Positions 1-8,602 are shown, numbered from the stretch's first letter. The stretch is DNA of 64,000 nt from Streptomyces sp. Ru72 (GCF_002920635.1 NZ_PQSR01000024.1:22647-86646), one strand, 5' to 3'. Translations and numbers: made by a program. Notes: generated by a model from the letters alone, not told the origin.

Positions 1-1
1 C

Positions 2-586
2 CTGAAGGAGTTCTCCTCGGACTTCGTGACCGGGATCGTGGGCCCGCTGCTCACCGACCCGGACGTGGACCTGGTGAAGGCGATGTACGACCGGCCGCTC
101 GGCACCGAGTCCAGTGCGCTCGCCTCCGGCAGGACGGCGGGACAGGGCGGCCGCGTCACGGAACTGATGGCCCGCCCACTGCTCAACATGCACTGGCCCC
201 AGCTCGCCGGATTCGTCCAGCCGCTCGGCGGCGAGTACGCGGCCCGCCGCTCCCTGCTGGAACGGCTCCCCTTCCCGGTCGGGTACGGCGTCGAGCTGGG
301 CATGCTGGTGGACGCGCTGCATCTGGTGGGCCTCGACGCGCTGGCCCAGGTCGACGTCGGCGTGCGCAAGCACCGCCACCAGGACGGGCAGGCGCTCGGC
401 CGCATGGCCGCCGCGATCTACCGCACGGCCCAGCTCCGCCTGGCCCGCGGCCATCTGGTCCGCCCGGCCCTCACACAGTTCGAACGGGTCGAGGGCCGCT
501 TCCAGCCCCGCACGTACTCGGTGGACGTGGAGGAGAGGCCGCCGATGGCGGAGATCGCGGAGTACATGGAACGAAAGGTGGCCTGA
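2..586 (+). CDS. Glucosyl-3-phosphoglycerate synthase, C-terminal part (partial)
   Basis: The reading frame is open from the window edge, so only the last 194 residues are seen. The sequence resembles the C-terminal half of GT81-type glucosyl-3-phosphoglycerate synthases, which transfer glucose from a nucleotide sugar to 3-phosphoglycerate. Visible landmarks are a GYGVELGML stretch (family acceptor and metal region) and a HRHQDG segment, followed by the helical tail ending EYMERKVA. The next gene, otsA, lies 97 bp downstream on the same strand, which fits a glucosyl-transfer and trehalose neighbourhood. The catalytic N-terminal half is outside the window, so another GT-A family member cannot be fully excluded. 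Confidence 0.72.
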   Translation: MKEFSSDFVTGIVGPLLTDPDVDLVKAMYDRPLGTESSALASGRTAGQGGRVTELMARPLLNMHWPQLAGFVQPLGGEYAARRSLLERLPFPVGYGVELGMLVDALHLVGLDALAQVDVGVRKHRHQDGQALGRMAAAIYRTAQLRLARGHLVRPALTQFERVEGRFQPRTYSVDVEERPPMAEIAEYMERKVA

Positions 587-683
587 ACCGTGCGCAGCCG
601 GACGCCCGGACGTGACGGACACGGTTCCGCATACGGCCGAACCGTACGTTTGAGCGTTTTCGGCGCGGGCTAGGTTTCGTGGC

Positions 684-2117
684 ATGGCTTCCACGCAGCA
701 TGCGCACGGCGCCCGCATCCTCGTCGCCTCCAACCGCGGCCCCGTCTCGTACGTGCTGGACGACTCCGGGCAGCTCACCGCCAAACGCGGCGGAGGCGGC
801 CTGGTGTCCGGGCTGTCGGCGATCGGCCCCGAAGCGGACGCGGTCTGGGTGTGCGCGGCCCTGAACGACGGCGACCGCGAGGCCGTACGCCGCACGGGTG
901 GCGCACTGGATCCGGCCCACACCGGCGGCCGGCGGGTCCGGATGCTCGACATCGACGCGACGGTGTTCTCCGAGGCGTACAACGGCATCGCGAACTCGGT
1001 GCTGTGGTTCGTCCACCACATGCTGTACCAGACGCCGCTCGAGCCGGTCTTCGGCAGGGAGTTCCGGCACGCGTGGGCGTCGTACGAGGCCTACAACCGG
1101 GCGTTCGCCGAGGCACTGGCCGAGGAGGCGGCCGAGGGGGCGGCGGTCGTGGTGCAGGACTACCACCTCACGCTGGTCCCCGGGATGCTGCGGCAGTTGC
1201 GACCGGACCTGCGGATCGGTCACTTCTCGCACACGCCGTGGGCGCCGGTGGACTACTTCCGGATGCTTCCGGACGACATCGCCGTTCAGGTGCTGCGCGG
1301 CATGCTGGGCGCCGACCGGCTCGGCTTCCTCACCCGGCGGTGGGCGGACGCCTTCGCCGGGTGCTGCGAGGCGCTCGTCGGCGGGCTGGGGTGCACCCGG
1401 ATCGGGGTGCACGGCCTGGGCGCGGACGCGGACTTCCTGCGCGAGCGGGCGCACCGGGCGGACGTGGACGAACGGATGGCGATCCTGCGGGAGCAGATCG
1501 GCACCGGCCCCGACGGCCGCCCCCGCAAGGTGATCGTGCGGGTGGACCGGACGGAGCTGTCGAAGAACATCGTGCGGGGTCTGCTCGCGTACGAGGAACT
1601 GCTGGAGTCCCGCCCGGAGTGGCGCGACCGGGTGGTCCACGTGGCGTTCGCGTACCCGTCCCGCCAGGACCTGGCCGTCTACCGGGAGTACACGGCGGAG
1701 GTCCAGCGGGTGGCCGCGGAGATCAACGAAAGGTACGGGACTCCGGGCTGGACCCCGGTCGAGATGCACGTCAAGGACGACTTCGCGCGCTCTCTCGCCG
1801 CGTACCGGCTCGCCGACGTGGCCCTGGTGAACCCCATCCGGGACGGTATGAACCTCGTCGCCAAGGAGGTTCCGGTGCTGTCGGACCAGGGGTGTGCGCT
1901 CGTGCTGTCGCGGGAGGCCGGGGCGTACGAGGAGCTGGGCGACGACGCGGTGACGGTCAATCCGTACGACATCCGGGGGACGGCGGAGGCTTTGCACGAG
2001 GCGTTGTCGATGCCGGTGGGTGAGCGGACGGAGCGCTCGAAGCGGTTGGCTGCGCAGGCTACGGCGCTTCCGCCCGGCCGGTGGTTCTTGGATCAGTTGG
2101 CTGCGCTGGAGGCTTGA
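684..2117 (+). CDS. otsA: Trehalose-6-phosphate synthase
   Basis: A GT20 family enzyme of 477 aa that makes trehalose-6-phosphate from UDP- or GDP-glucose and glucose-6-phosphate in the cytoplasm. Family motifs are present in order: N-terminal SNRGPVSY, the glycine run KRGGGGLVSGL, WFVHHMLY, the VVQDYHLTLVP donor region, VDRTELSKN, and NPIRDGMNLVAKE near the C-terminus. The start is ATG 684. A -10-like TAGGTT lies 7 nt before it with no ribosome binding site, suggesting a leaderless message. otsB faces it on the other strand, with a repeat between the two 3' ends. Length is normal for the actinobacterial family. Confidence 0.93.
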   Translation: MASTQHAHGARILVASNRGPVSYVLDDSGQLTAKRGGGGLVSGLSAIGPEADAVWVCAALNDGDREAVRRTGGALDPAHTGGRRVRMLDIDATVFSEAYNGIANSVLWFVHHMLYQTPLEPVFGREFRHAWASYEAYNRAFAEALAEEAAEGAAVVVQDYHLTLVPGMLRQLRPDLRIGHFSHTPWAPVDYFRMLPDDIAVQVLRGMLGADRLGFLTRRWADAFAGCCEALVGGLGCTRIGVHGLGADADFLRERAHRADVDERMAILREQIGTGPDGRPRKVIVRVDRTELSKNIVRGLLAYEELLESRPEWRDRVVHVAFAYPSRQDLAVYREYTAEVQRVAAEINERYGTPGWTPVEMHVKDDFARSLAAYRLADVALVNPIRDGMNLVAKEVPVLSDQGCALVLSREAGAYEELGDDAVTVNPYDIRGTAEALHEALSMPVGERTERSKRLAAQATALPPGRWFLDQLAALEA

Positions 2118-2140
2118 GGTCGTTTTTCGGGTGCGGGCCG

Positions 2141-2187
2141 GCGGGGGCTTGTCGCGCAGTTCCCCGCGCCCCTGAAGGGGCGCGCCT
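2141..2187. repeat. Streptomyces intergenic REP-like element
   Basis: The 3'-3' gap between otsA and otsB holds the segment CGCGCAGTTCCCCGCGCCCC followed by TGAAGGGGCGCG. I recognise this as a short intergenic sequence that recurs many times in Streptomyces genomes. It can fold through the CGCGCCCC and GGGGCGCG arms and may act as a shared bidirectional terminator. Recurrence in this genome cannot be tested from one window. Confidence 0.6.
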
Positions 2188-3032
2188 TACGCCAGCCTCT
2201 CTGCCAATGACCTCAGCAGCTGTACGACCCCCTGCGGGCCGTCGACCACCAGGTCCGCCCTCTTCGCGAGTTCCGTGACCTCGTCGCTGCCGCTGCAGAC
2301 CAGGAGGCCGGGGACGCCGTCGGAGCGGAGTTTGTCGACGGCGGCGAAGGCGGGGAGGTCGCCGAGGTCGTCGCCCGCGTAAAGGACCGCTTCGGCGCCG
2401 GTCTCACGGACGTACTCGGACAGGGCCACGCCCTTGTCCATGCCCGGCGGGCGCAGTTCCAGGACCATGCGGCCGGGTTCGACGATCAGGCCGTGGCGGG
2501 CGGCGAGGTCGGCGAGGGGTTCGCGCAGGGCCTCGAAGGCGGCCTGCGGGTCCTCGGCGCGGCGGGTGTGGACGGCGACGGCGCGGCCCTTCTCCTCGAT
2601 CCAGGTGCCGCGCCAGGCGCCGATCTCGTCGAGGTGGCCCGGGAGTTCGGCGCGGACGGCGGCGACTCCGGGGTGGGGGGCCGGGGCGGTGACGGTGCCG
2701 GTGCGGGCGTCCCAGCGTTCGGCGCCGTAGTGACCGAGGACGACGAGGTGGTCGAGCCCGGGCACGCCCGCGAAGCCGCCGTGGCGGACGGCGACGCCGG
2801 CCGGGCGGCCGGTGACGACGGCGACGGAGGCGACCTTCGGGGCGAGGGCCGCGAGGGCGGGGACCGCGTCGGGGTGGGCGCGGGCCTGGTCGGGGTCGGG
2901 GACGATCGGGGCGAGCGTCCCGTCGAAGTCGAAGGCGAGGACGGCCCGCTCGGGCCGGGCGAGGATGGCGTCGAGACCGTCACGCCCGGCCGGGGTGGCG
3001 GGCGTCGGCAAGGAGTCCGTGTGGCTGCCCAT
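2187..3032 (-). CDS. otsB: Trehalose-6-phosphate phosphatase
   Basis: A HAD-superfamily phosphatase of 281 aa that removes phosphate from trehalose-6-phosphate, the second step after OtsA. Motif I is FDFDGTLAP (two catalytic Asp), motif II is the VVTGRP region, the Lys is in GMDKGVAL, and motif IV is AGDDLGDLPAF. The ATG at 3032 is preceded by TAGGGT 7 nt upstream and no ribosome binding site, a leaderless pattern. It converges on otsA across a short repeat. Fold and motifs are complete and length is as expected. Confidence 0.93.
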   Translation of the reverse strand: MGSHTDSLPTPATPAGRDGLDAILARPERAVLAFDFDGTLAPIVPDPDQARAHPDAVPALAALAPKVASVAVVTGRPAGVAVRHGGFAGVPGLDHLVVLGHYGAERWDARTGTVTAPAPHPGVAAVRAELPGHLDEIGAWRGTWIEEKGRAVAVHTRRAEDPQAAFEALREPLADLAARHGLIVEPGRMVLELRPPGMDKGVALSEYVRETGAEAVLYAGDDLGDLPAFAAVDKLRSDGVPGLLVCSGSDEVTELAKRADLVVDGPQGVVQLLRSLAERLA

Positions 3033-3112
3033 GGGTCCGACCCTATCGGCGCGCGGCCGGGCGCACCCACGGGGTCACGGGGGCGCGCCCGGCGCGTCTT
3101 GCGGCCACCCGC

Positions 3113-3340
3113 TCAGCGTTCCGCGCGGCGTGCCTCGCGGATACGGCGGAGGCGGTTGACGGTGACCGGGGCGTGGGCCAGGGCCCTGGGGTCGTCGAGG
3201 AGGGCGTTGAGCAGCTGGTAGTAGCGGACGGGGGCGAGATGGAGCTGCTCCCGTATGGCCCGCTCCTTGGCCCCCGGCCCGGAGAAACCGCGGCCCTCCA
3301 GGGCCAGAATGGCCTTCTCTCTGGGGTTCAGGTCGTCCAT
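3113..3340 (-). CDS. Small DUF3263-type helix-turn-helix protein
   Basis: A 75-aa basic protein beginning MDDLNPREKAILALEGRG. The N-terminal 45 residues read like a helix-turn-helix (REKAILALE, then KERAIREQLHLAPVRYYQLL), followed by an Arg-rich tail. It looks like the small DUF3263 family widespread in Actinobacteria; its targets are unknown to me. The ATG at 3340 was chosen because TACCGT lies 6 nt upstream, which fits a leaderless start. A longer in-frame extension upstream shows no family similarity and was not used. Confidence 0.78.
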   Translation of the reverse strand: MDDLNPREKAILALEGRGFSGPGAKERAIREQLHLAPVRYYQLLNALLDDPRALAHAPVTVNRLRRIREARRAER

Positions 3341-3390
3341 GGGGGAACGGTAACCGGTGGGTCCGACACGCTCCCCCCGCGTGCCTGCCG

Positions 3391-4683
3391 TCAGCGGGCC
3401 GCGCTGTCCGCTGTCACGGCCGCCCGCTGCAGCCGGCCCAGGATCGCCGCCGGGCTGCCGTCCGGGCCGACCGCCTTGCCTATCTGCTTCTTGATGTCCG
3501 CGCTGACCGTCGCCCACGACGTCTTGCCGACCGGGTACAGCTCCGCGCTCGGCAGCTCCTGCAGGAACGGCTCCAGGTCCTGGTCCTGGGACGACTGCGC
3601 CATGGCCTCCTGGGCGGAGCTGGTCACCGGCAGCAGGTCGTACTCGCGGGAGAAGGACAGCACGTTCTTCTTGCTGTACACGTAGTCGAGGAACGCACGG
3701 ATCTGGTCCTTGTGGCCACCCTGCCGGAACGCCATCATCCAGTCCGCCACGCCCATGGTGGACTTCGCCCGGCCGTTGATCCCGGGCATCGGCACCATGC
3801 CGAACTTCACGCCCTTCTCGCGCGCCATCTTCATCAGGGACGGGTGGCCGTTCAGCATGCCTACCTCGCCGCGCGTGAACGCAGCGAAGGCGTCGGCGCG
3901 GTTCAGCTTCCCCGGTGCCACCGGGCCCGTCAGTCCCTTGCCCACCAGGTTGTCCTTCAGCCAGGTGAAGGTGGCCACGTTCTGCGTGGAGTCGAGGTCG
4001 TAGGAGCCGAAGGCGTCCAGGTAGCCGGCACCGCCGCTGAGCAGCCACTGCATCGTCTCCGCCTGCGCCTCCTCGGGGCCCAGCGGCAGCGCGTACGGGT
4101 ACTTCACGCCCTTGGCCTTCAGCAGCTGTGCGTCGGTCGCCAGATCGCTCCAGCTCTGCGGCGGGGTGGTGATGCCGGCCTCGGAGAACAGCGTCCTGTT
4201 GTAGAAGAGGATCCGCGTGGAGGCGGCGAACGGCATGCCGTACTGGGTCCGGTTCACCTTGCCGGCGTCACTCAGCTCCGAGGCGAAGTCCGCCTGGACG
4301 GGGATCGAGAGGACGTCTGAGGCCTCGTACAGCTTGCCCGCCGCCGCGTAGTCCGCGTACGCCCCGATCTGCGCCATGTCCGGGGCGTCGCCGCCGGCCA
4401 CCATCTCCTTGACCTTGCGGTCCACGTCGTTCCACGAGTAGACGCTGACGTCCACCTTGATCCCGGAGTGCTCCGCCTCGAAGTCCTTGACCAGCTGGTC
4501 CCAGTACTTCTCGGAGCTGTTCGCCGACGAGTCGCCGTAGTCCGCGGCCACCAGCCGCAGGGTGACGTCCCCGGAACCCACCGCACCCGCGCAGCTCGCC
4601 AGGGCTCCGGTCATGCCGAGGGCGGACACCACCGCGATCAGACCCCTGCCCCATGTCGTCCTGCGCGTTCCGCGTCGCTGCAC
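3391..4683 (-). CDS. Sugar ABC transporter substrate-binding lipoprotein
   Basis: A family-1 extracellular solute-binding protein. The N-terminus has basic residues, a hydrophobic run (GLIAVVSALGMTGA) and a lipobox LASC, so it should be lipid-anchored outside the membrane. The mature part has typical SBP landmarks such as DFEAEHSGIKVDV and VAGGDAPDM. The GTG at 4683 is preferred, with GGCAGGG 9 nt upstream; a TTG at 4722 would also keep the frame but almost touches the regulatory site. No permease genes follow, so it may work with permeases elsewhere and the shared ATPase MsiK. It is divergent from nagK-nagA across two DasR-type sites, which suggests an amino-sugar ligand. The ligand itself is inferred. 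Confidence 0.85.
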   Translation of the reverse strand: MQRRGTRRTTWGRGLIAVVSALGMTGALASCAGAVGSGDVTLRLVAADYGDSSANSSEKYWDQLVKDFEAEHSGIKVDVSVYSWNDVDRKVKEMVAGGDAPDMAQIGAYADYAAAGKLYEASDVLSIPVQADFASELSDAGKVNRTQYGMPFAASTRILFYNRTLFSEAGITTPPQSWSDLATDAQLLKAKGVKYPYALPLGPEEAQAETMQWLLSGGAGYLDAFGSYDLDSTQNVATFTWLKDNLVGKGLTGPVAPGKLNRADAFAAFTRGEVGMLNGHPSLMKMAREKGVKFGMVPMPGINGRAKSTMGVADWMMAFRQGGHKDQIRAFLDYVYSKKNVLSFSREYDLLPVTSSAQEAMAQSSQDQDLEPFLQELPSAELYPVGKTSWATVSADIKKQIGKAVGPDGSPAAILGRLQRAAVTADSAAR

Positions 4684-4726
4684 TTGCTCTAGCCCTGCCG
4701 TCTCGTCATTCGGAATATCCAAAGGA

Positions 4727-4759
4727 TAAGGTCTACACCACCGAGTGGACTAGACCTCT
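4727..4759. promoter_or_regulatory. Two abutting DasR-type operators (dre)
   Basis: Two 16-bp near-palindromes lie one base apart: TAAGGTCTACACCACC (4727-4742) and AGTGGACTAGACCTCT (4744-4759). The remembered DasR consensus is ACTGGTCTAGACCACT; the 12-bp core TGGTCTAGACCA is matched at 10 of 12 positions by the first site. They sit between the sugar-binding protein (start 4683) and nagK (start 4788), so one regulator could control both. DasR is the GlcNAc-responsive GntR regulator of Streptomyces. Confidence 0.8.
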
Positions 4760-4787
4760 TCCGGGTCCAGGGGCGACACTGTTCCCC

Positions 4788-5732
4788 GTGAGACATGTCA
4801 TCGCCCTGGATGTGGGCGGCACCGGGATGAAGGCCGCTCTGGTCGGGGCCGGCGGTGAGCTGCTGCACCGGGCGCGCCGGGCCACAGGACGTGAGCGCGG
4901 GCCGGACGCCGTGGTGGAGTCGGTGCTCGCCTTCGCCGCCGAGCTGCGCGCGCACGGCGAGCGCCACTTCGGCGAACCCGCGGCCGCGGCCGGCGTCGCC
5001 GTCCCCGGGATCGTGGACGCCGAGCGCGGTGTCGCCGCCTACTCGGCCAACCTGGGCTGGCGCGATGTGCCCCTGCGGGACCTGCTCAGCCGCCGGCTCG
5101 GCGGGGTGCCCGTGGCGCTGGGGCACGACGTGCGCACCGGCGGGCTCGCCGAAGGGCGCCTCGGCGCGGGCCGAGGGGCGGACCGGTTCCTGTTCGTGCC
5201 GCTCGGCACCGGGATCGCGGGCGCCATCGGCATCGGCGGCCGGGTGGAGGCCGGGGCGCACGGCTTCGCGGGCGAGATCGGCCACATCGTCGTACGGCCG
5301 CAGGGGACCCCGTGTCCGTGCGGTCAGCGCGGCTGTCTGGAGCGGTACGCGTCCGCCGCCGCCGTGGGCGGGGCCTGGGCCGAGGCGGCCGGTGCCGCGG
5401 AGGCGGACGCCGCCGACTGCGCGAAGGCCGTGGCGTCGGGGGACCCGCGGGCGCGGAAGGTCTGGCAGGAGGCCGTGGACGCTCTCGCCGACGGCCTGGT
5501 GACCGCGCTCACCCTGCTGGACCCCCGCACCGTGATCATCGGTGGCGGGCTCGCCGAGGCCGGGGAAACGTTGCTCACACCGCTGCGCGAGGCCGTGCGC
5601 CGCCGCGTGACCTTCCAGAAGCTGCCGTCGATCGTCCCCGCCGCCCTGGGGGACGCCGCCGGATGCCTCGGTGCCGGGCTCATGGCCTGGGATCTCCTCG
5701 AAACCACTGACCCTGCGGAGGTAACCATCTGA
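4788..5732 (+). CDS. nagK: N-acetylglucosamine kinase, ROK family
   Basis: A ROK-family sugar kinase of 314 aa, likely phosphorylating GlcNAc so that NagA can deacetylate it. The ATP-binding motif is DVGGTGMKAAL at the N-terminus, the sugar-binding EIGH is present, and the zinc motif CPCGQRGCLE follows. The start is GTG 4788, giving the usual compact N-terminus; an in-frame ATG much further upstream would add 45 residues unrelated to ROK kinases and run through the operators. The stop overlaps the nagA start by one base, so the two genes are translationally coupled. Regulation by DasR is inferred from the sites just upstream. Confidence 0.9.
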   Translation: MRHVIALDVGGTGMKAALVGAGGELLHRARRATGRERGPDAVVESVLAFAAELRAHGERHFGEPAAAAGVAVPGIVDAERGVAAYSANLGWRDVPLRDLLSRRLGGVPVALGHDVRTGGLAEGRLGAGRGADRFLFVPLGTGIAGAIGIGGRVEAGAHGFAGEIGHIVVRPQGTPCPCGQRGCLERYASAAAVGGAWAEAAGAAEADAADCAKAVASGDPRARKVWQEAVDALADGLVTALTLLDPRTVIIGGGLAEAGETLLTPLREAVRRRVTFQKLPSIVPAALGDAAGCLGAGLMAWDLLETTDPAEVTI

Positions 5733-6874
5733 TGGCCACTACGAAGGTTCTCGCCGGTGCCCGGGTGGTACTGCCCAGCGGGGTCGTGGACGACGGCCGC
5801 CTGGTCGTGGAGGGCACGCGCATCGCCCGGTCCGCCCCCGAGAGCGCCGAGATCATCGACGTACGCGGCCACTGGCTGGTCCCCGGCTTCGTGGACATCC
5901 ACAACCACGGCGGCGGCGGCGCGTCGTTCTCCGGCACGGCCGACGACGCCCTGACGGCCGTCCGCGCCCACCGGCTGCACGGCACCACCACCGTCGTCGC
6001 GTCCGCCGTCACCGACGACATGGACGTCCTCGTCCGGCAGGCGGGGATGCTGTCCGAGCTCGCCGAGCAGGGCGACATCGCCGGCATCCACTTCGAGGGT
6101 CCGTTCATCTCGCCGTGCCGCAAGGGCGCGCACTCCGAGGAGCTGCTGCGCGACCCGGACCCGGCGGAGGTGCGCAAGCTGATCGACGCCGCGCGCGGCC
6201 GGGCCGCGATGGTCACACTCGCCACGGAACTGCCCGGCGGCCTGGACTCCGTACGGCTGCTCGTCGAGCACGGGGTGATCGCGGCGATCGGGCACACGGA
6301 CGCGACCTACGAGCAGACGGTCCGGGCCATCGACGCGGGCGCCACGGTAGCCACCCACCTGTTCAACGCGATGCCGCAGCTCGGCCACCGCGCCCCCGGC
6401 CCCATCGCCGCCCTGCTGGAGGACGAGCGGGTCACGGTGGAGCTGATCGACGACGGCGTCCATCTGCACCCTGCCGCGCTGCGACTGGCGTTCCGTCAGG
6501 CGGGCGCGGAGCGCGTGGCGTTCATCACGGACGCCATGGACGCGGCCGGCATCGGGGACGGGCGGTACATGCTCGGCCCGCTCGAGGTCGAGGTCCACGA
6601 GGGGGTGGCCCGGCTGGTGGAGGGCGGCTCGATCGCCGGCTCGACGCTCACGCTGGACCGCGCGTTCCACCGGGCGGTCACCGTCGACGGGCTGGCGGTG
6701 GAGGACGTCGTCACGGCCATCTCGGCGCGCCCGGCGAAGCTGCTCGGCGTATACGACCGGGTGGGCTCCCTGGAGCCCGGCAAGGACGCCGACCTGGTGC
6801 TGCTGGACGGCGACTTCCGCCTCAAGGGCGTGATGCGTCGCGGACAGTGGGTGGTCGATCCCCAACTGGGGTGA
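5732..6874 (+). CDS. nagA: N-acetylglucosamine-6-phosphate deacetylase
   Basis: An amidohydrolase of 380 aa that converts GlcNAc-6-phosphate to glucosamine-6-phosphate and acetate in the cytoplasm. Metal and substrate motifs are visible in order: VDIHNHGGGG, HFEGPF (catalytic-site Glu), GHTDATY, THLFNAM and TDAMDAAG. The ATG overlaps the nagK stop (TGATG). A strong hairpin follows the gene. This nagK-nagA pair feeds amino sugar into glycolysis and, in Streptomyces, sets the level of the DasR effector glucosamine-6-phosphate. Confidence 0.95.
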   Translation: MATTKVLAGARVVLPSGVVDDGRLVVEGTRIARSAPESAEIIDVRGHWLVPGFVDIHNHGGGGASFSGTADDALTAVRAHRLHGTTTVVASAVTDDMDVLVRQAGMLSELAEQGDIAGIHFEGPFISPCRKGAHSEELLRDPDPAEVRKLIDAARGRAAMVTLATELPGGLDSVRLLVEHGVIAAIGHTDATYEQTVRAIDAGATVATHLFNAMPQLGHRAPGPIAALLEDERVTVELIDDGVHLHPAALRLAFRQAGAERVAFITDAMDAAGIGDGRYMLGPLEVEVHEGVARLVEGGSIAGSTLTLDRAFHRAVTVDGLAVEDVVTAISARPAKLLGVYDRVGSLEPGKDADLVLLDGDFRLKGVMRRGQWVVDPQLG

Positions 6875-6895
6875 TTCATCCGTTTGTTGGCGTAC

Positions 6896-6926
6896 GGCGG
6901 TCGGCCCCGGGACTGGGCCGACCGCC
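6896..6926 (+). terminator. Terminator after nagKA
   Basis: The arms GGCGGTCGGCCC (6896-6907) and GGGCCGACCGCC (6915-6926) are perfectly complementary with a 7-nt loop, followed by CGACTCTTTT. Confidence 0.8.
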
Positions 6927-7026
6927 GACTCTTTTGGCATGATCGAGCCTCCGCAACCGCCGACGGCAGGCGCACCGACGAATCCGGGCCCCGGACCGCG
7001 CCGGCACGACTCTCGAGGGAGGTCCC

Positions 7027-7956
7027 GTGATCCTGACGGTCACGCTGAACACCGCTCTCGACATCACCTATCGCGTACGGGAGCTGAGGCCGCGCTCCTC
7101 GCACCGGGTGACCGAGGTGACCGAACGGCCCGGCGGCAAGGGGCTGAACGTCGCCCGGGTGCTCGCCGCGCTCGGCCACCACGTGACCGTCACGGGCTTC
7201 GCGGGCGGCGCGACGGGCCGCTTGCTGCGGGAGCAGCTCACCCGCGCGCACGGCCTCGTGGACGCGCTGGTCCCGGTCGCGGGCGCCACCCGGCGCACCA
7301 TCGCGGTGGTCGACGGGTCCACCGGCGACACGACCCAGCTCAACGAACCCGGCCCGGTGATAACGCCCGCCGAGTGGTCGGCGTTCCTTCAGGCGTACGA
7401 CGACCTGGTGCGCTCCGCCGCCGTAGTGGCCCTGTGCGGCAGCCTGCCGCCGGGCGTGCCCGTGGGGGCGTACGCCCACCTGGTGCGCACCGCCCGGGCG
7501 GCGGGCGTCCCGGTGCTGCTCGACACCAGCGGGGAGGCACTCCGGCGGGGCCTGGCCGCCCGCCCCGACATCGTCAAGCCGAACGCCGACGAACTGGCCG
7601 AACTGACCGGCTCCCACGAGCCGTTCCAGGCCACCCGGGACGCCCGTCGGCGCGGGGCGCACACGGTGGTCGCCTCACTGGGCGCGCAGGGCCTGCTCGC
7701 CGTCAACACGGAAGGCCACTGGCGGGCCGCCCCGCCGCGCCGACTGAGGGGCAACCCGACGGGCGCGGGCGACTCGGCGGTCGCGGGCCTGCTGTCGGGC
7801 CTGGTGGAACACCTGCCGTGGCCGCAGCGCCTGGCCCGGGCGGTGGCCCTGTCGGCGGCGACCGTACTCGCCCCGGCAGCGGGCGAGTTCGACCGGCGGG
7901 CCTACGAGGAGTTGCTGGACCAGGTGGCGGTGACGGCCGAGGTCACGGCGGCGTGA
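7027..7956 (+). CDS. PfkB-family sugar kinase (1-phosphofructokinase type)
   Basis: A 309-aa ribokinase-fold kinase. The N-terminal RPGGKGLNVARVLAALG and C-terminal NPTGAGDSAVAGLLSG are the two PfkB signatures, the latter with the catalytic Asp. The overall pattern (ILTVTLNTALDITY at the start) fits the 1-phosphofructokinase/tagatose-6-phosphate kinase branch. Start GTG 7027 has GGGAGG 5-6 nt upstream. It follows nagA by 152 bp past a terminator, so it is probably its own unit, though on the same strand. The substrate could be fructose-1-phosphate, tagatose-6-phosphate or another phosphosugar. Confidence 0.85.
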   Translation: MILTVTLNTALDITYRVRELRPRSSHRVTEVTERPGGKGLNVARVLAALGHHVTVTGFAGGATGRLLREQLTRAHGLVDALVPVAGATRRTIAVVDGSTGDTTQLNEPGPVITPAEWSAFLQAYDDLVRSAAVVALCGSLPPGVPVGAYAHLVRTARAAGVPVLLDTSGEALRRGLAARPDIVKPNADELAELTGSHEPFQATRDARRRGAHTVVASLGAQGLLAVNTEGHWRAAPPRRLRGNPTGAGDSAVAGLLSGLVEHLPWPQRLARAVALSAATVLAPAAGEFDRRAYEELLDQVAVTAEVTAA

Positions 7957-8032
7957 ACGCTTCCCGATTTTCACGGGATATGCCCGCCTGGCAGTTTGGC
8001 CGAAAAACGCCCTTTCCCCTCATGTGAGCTGG

Positions 8033-8074
8033 ATGATCAGATGATCACCGTTCGCTATATCGACCAATAGCGAA
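8033..8074. promoter_or_regulatory. Inverted and direct repeats before the I36-type gene
   Basis: A perfect 8-bp inverted repeat, TTCGCTAT (8051-8058) and ATAGCGAA (8067-8074), ends 21 bp before the start at 8096. Just upstream TGATCA occurs twice (TGATCAGATGATCA, 8034-8047). The stretch is AT-richer than its surroundings. It could be an operator or a 5'-UTR hairpin. Confidence 0.4.
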
Positions 8075-8095
8075 ATTCAGAATCGGGGAATTCAT

Positions 8096-8452
8096 ATGAG
8101 CGTACTCAGGAAAAGCCTGACGACGGTGGCCGTGGCCGGCGCGTTGCTGGGCGGCGCCTTTGCCACACCGGCTGCGGCGGCTGATCCCAACACCTGCCCG
8201 AGTGGGAAGGTCTGCGGGTGGTCGGGGACGAACAGGACCGGAACCAGGACCGTCCTCTCCGTAACGCCCGGCTGCTATCCCTTCACCACTGCCCGGTCCG
8301 TCTCGAACCAGACGTCCTACCGCATCGAGTTCTGGCACATCACTCCCGGCACCGGCTGCGGCGTCGGATCCCGGCTGGTCACTCTGCAGCCGCACACCTA
8401 CTCGGACAACACCCGTGGCACCGTTACGGGGATCGAAGTCTGGGCGAGGTAG
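8096..8452 (+). CDS. Secreted peptidase-inhibitor I36-like protein
   Basis: A 118-aa exported protein. Residues 1-30 form a Sec signal peptide ending ATPAAAA. The mature part begins DPNTCPSGKVCGW, has four Cys (C-P-S-G-K-V-C, GCYPF, GCGVG) and a run of beta-strand-like segments. This pattern resembles the small gamma-crystallin-like peptidase inhibitor I36 family (Streptomyces metalloproteinase inhibitor). The start has GGGG 7 nt upstream. The gene stands alone, with a repeat-rich promoter region before it and a hairpin after. The inhibited protease, if any, cannot be told from sequence. Confidence 0.72.
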   Translation: MSVLRKSLTTVAVAGALLGGAFATPAAAADPNTCPSGKVCGWSGTNRTGTRTVLSVTPGCYPFTTARSVSNQTSYRIEFWHITPGTGCGVGSRLVTLQPHTYSDNTRGTVTGIEVWAR

Positions 8453-8495
8453 TGCCGGGGCCTTCGACCGGCGACCGAGCCTGAGGTGAACCGAC

Positions 8496-8524
8496 GGTGC
8501 TCCGCCCATCACGGGTGGAGCACC
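8496..8524. terminator. Hairpin between the I36-type gene and the CBM protein
   Basis: GGTGCTCCGCCC (8496-8507) pairs with GGGTGGAGCACC (8513-8524) with one mismatch and a short loop, between two convergent genes. Confidence 0.65.
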
Positions 8525-8602
8525 GCGCTCATTGTCCCGTCATGGCGAGGCGGGCGCCGGCACCCCGCCGGTCGACCGGCGGAGTGTTCCGCTGTCCGAG
8601 TC

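Noticed and set aside
4653..4787. An upstream ATG start for nagK adding 45 residues
   Set aside because: The extension would be translated through two DasR-type operators and part of the divergent gene and does not resemble ROK kinases.
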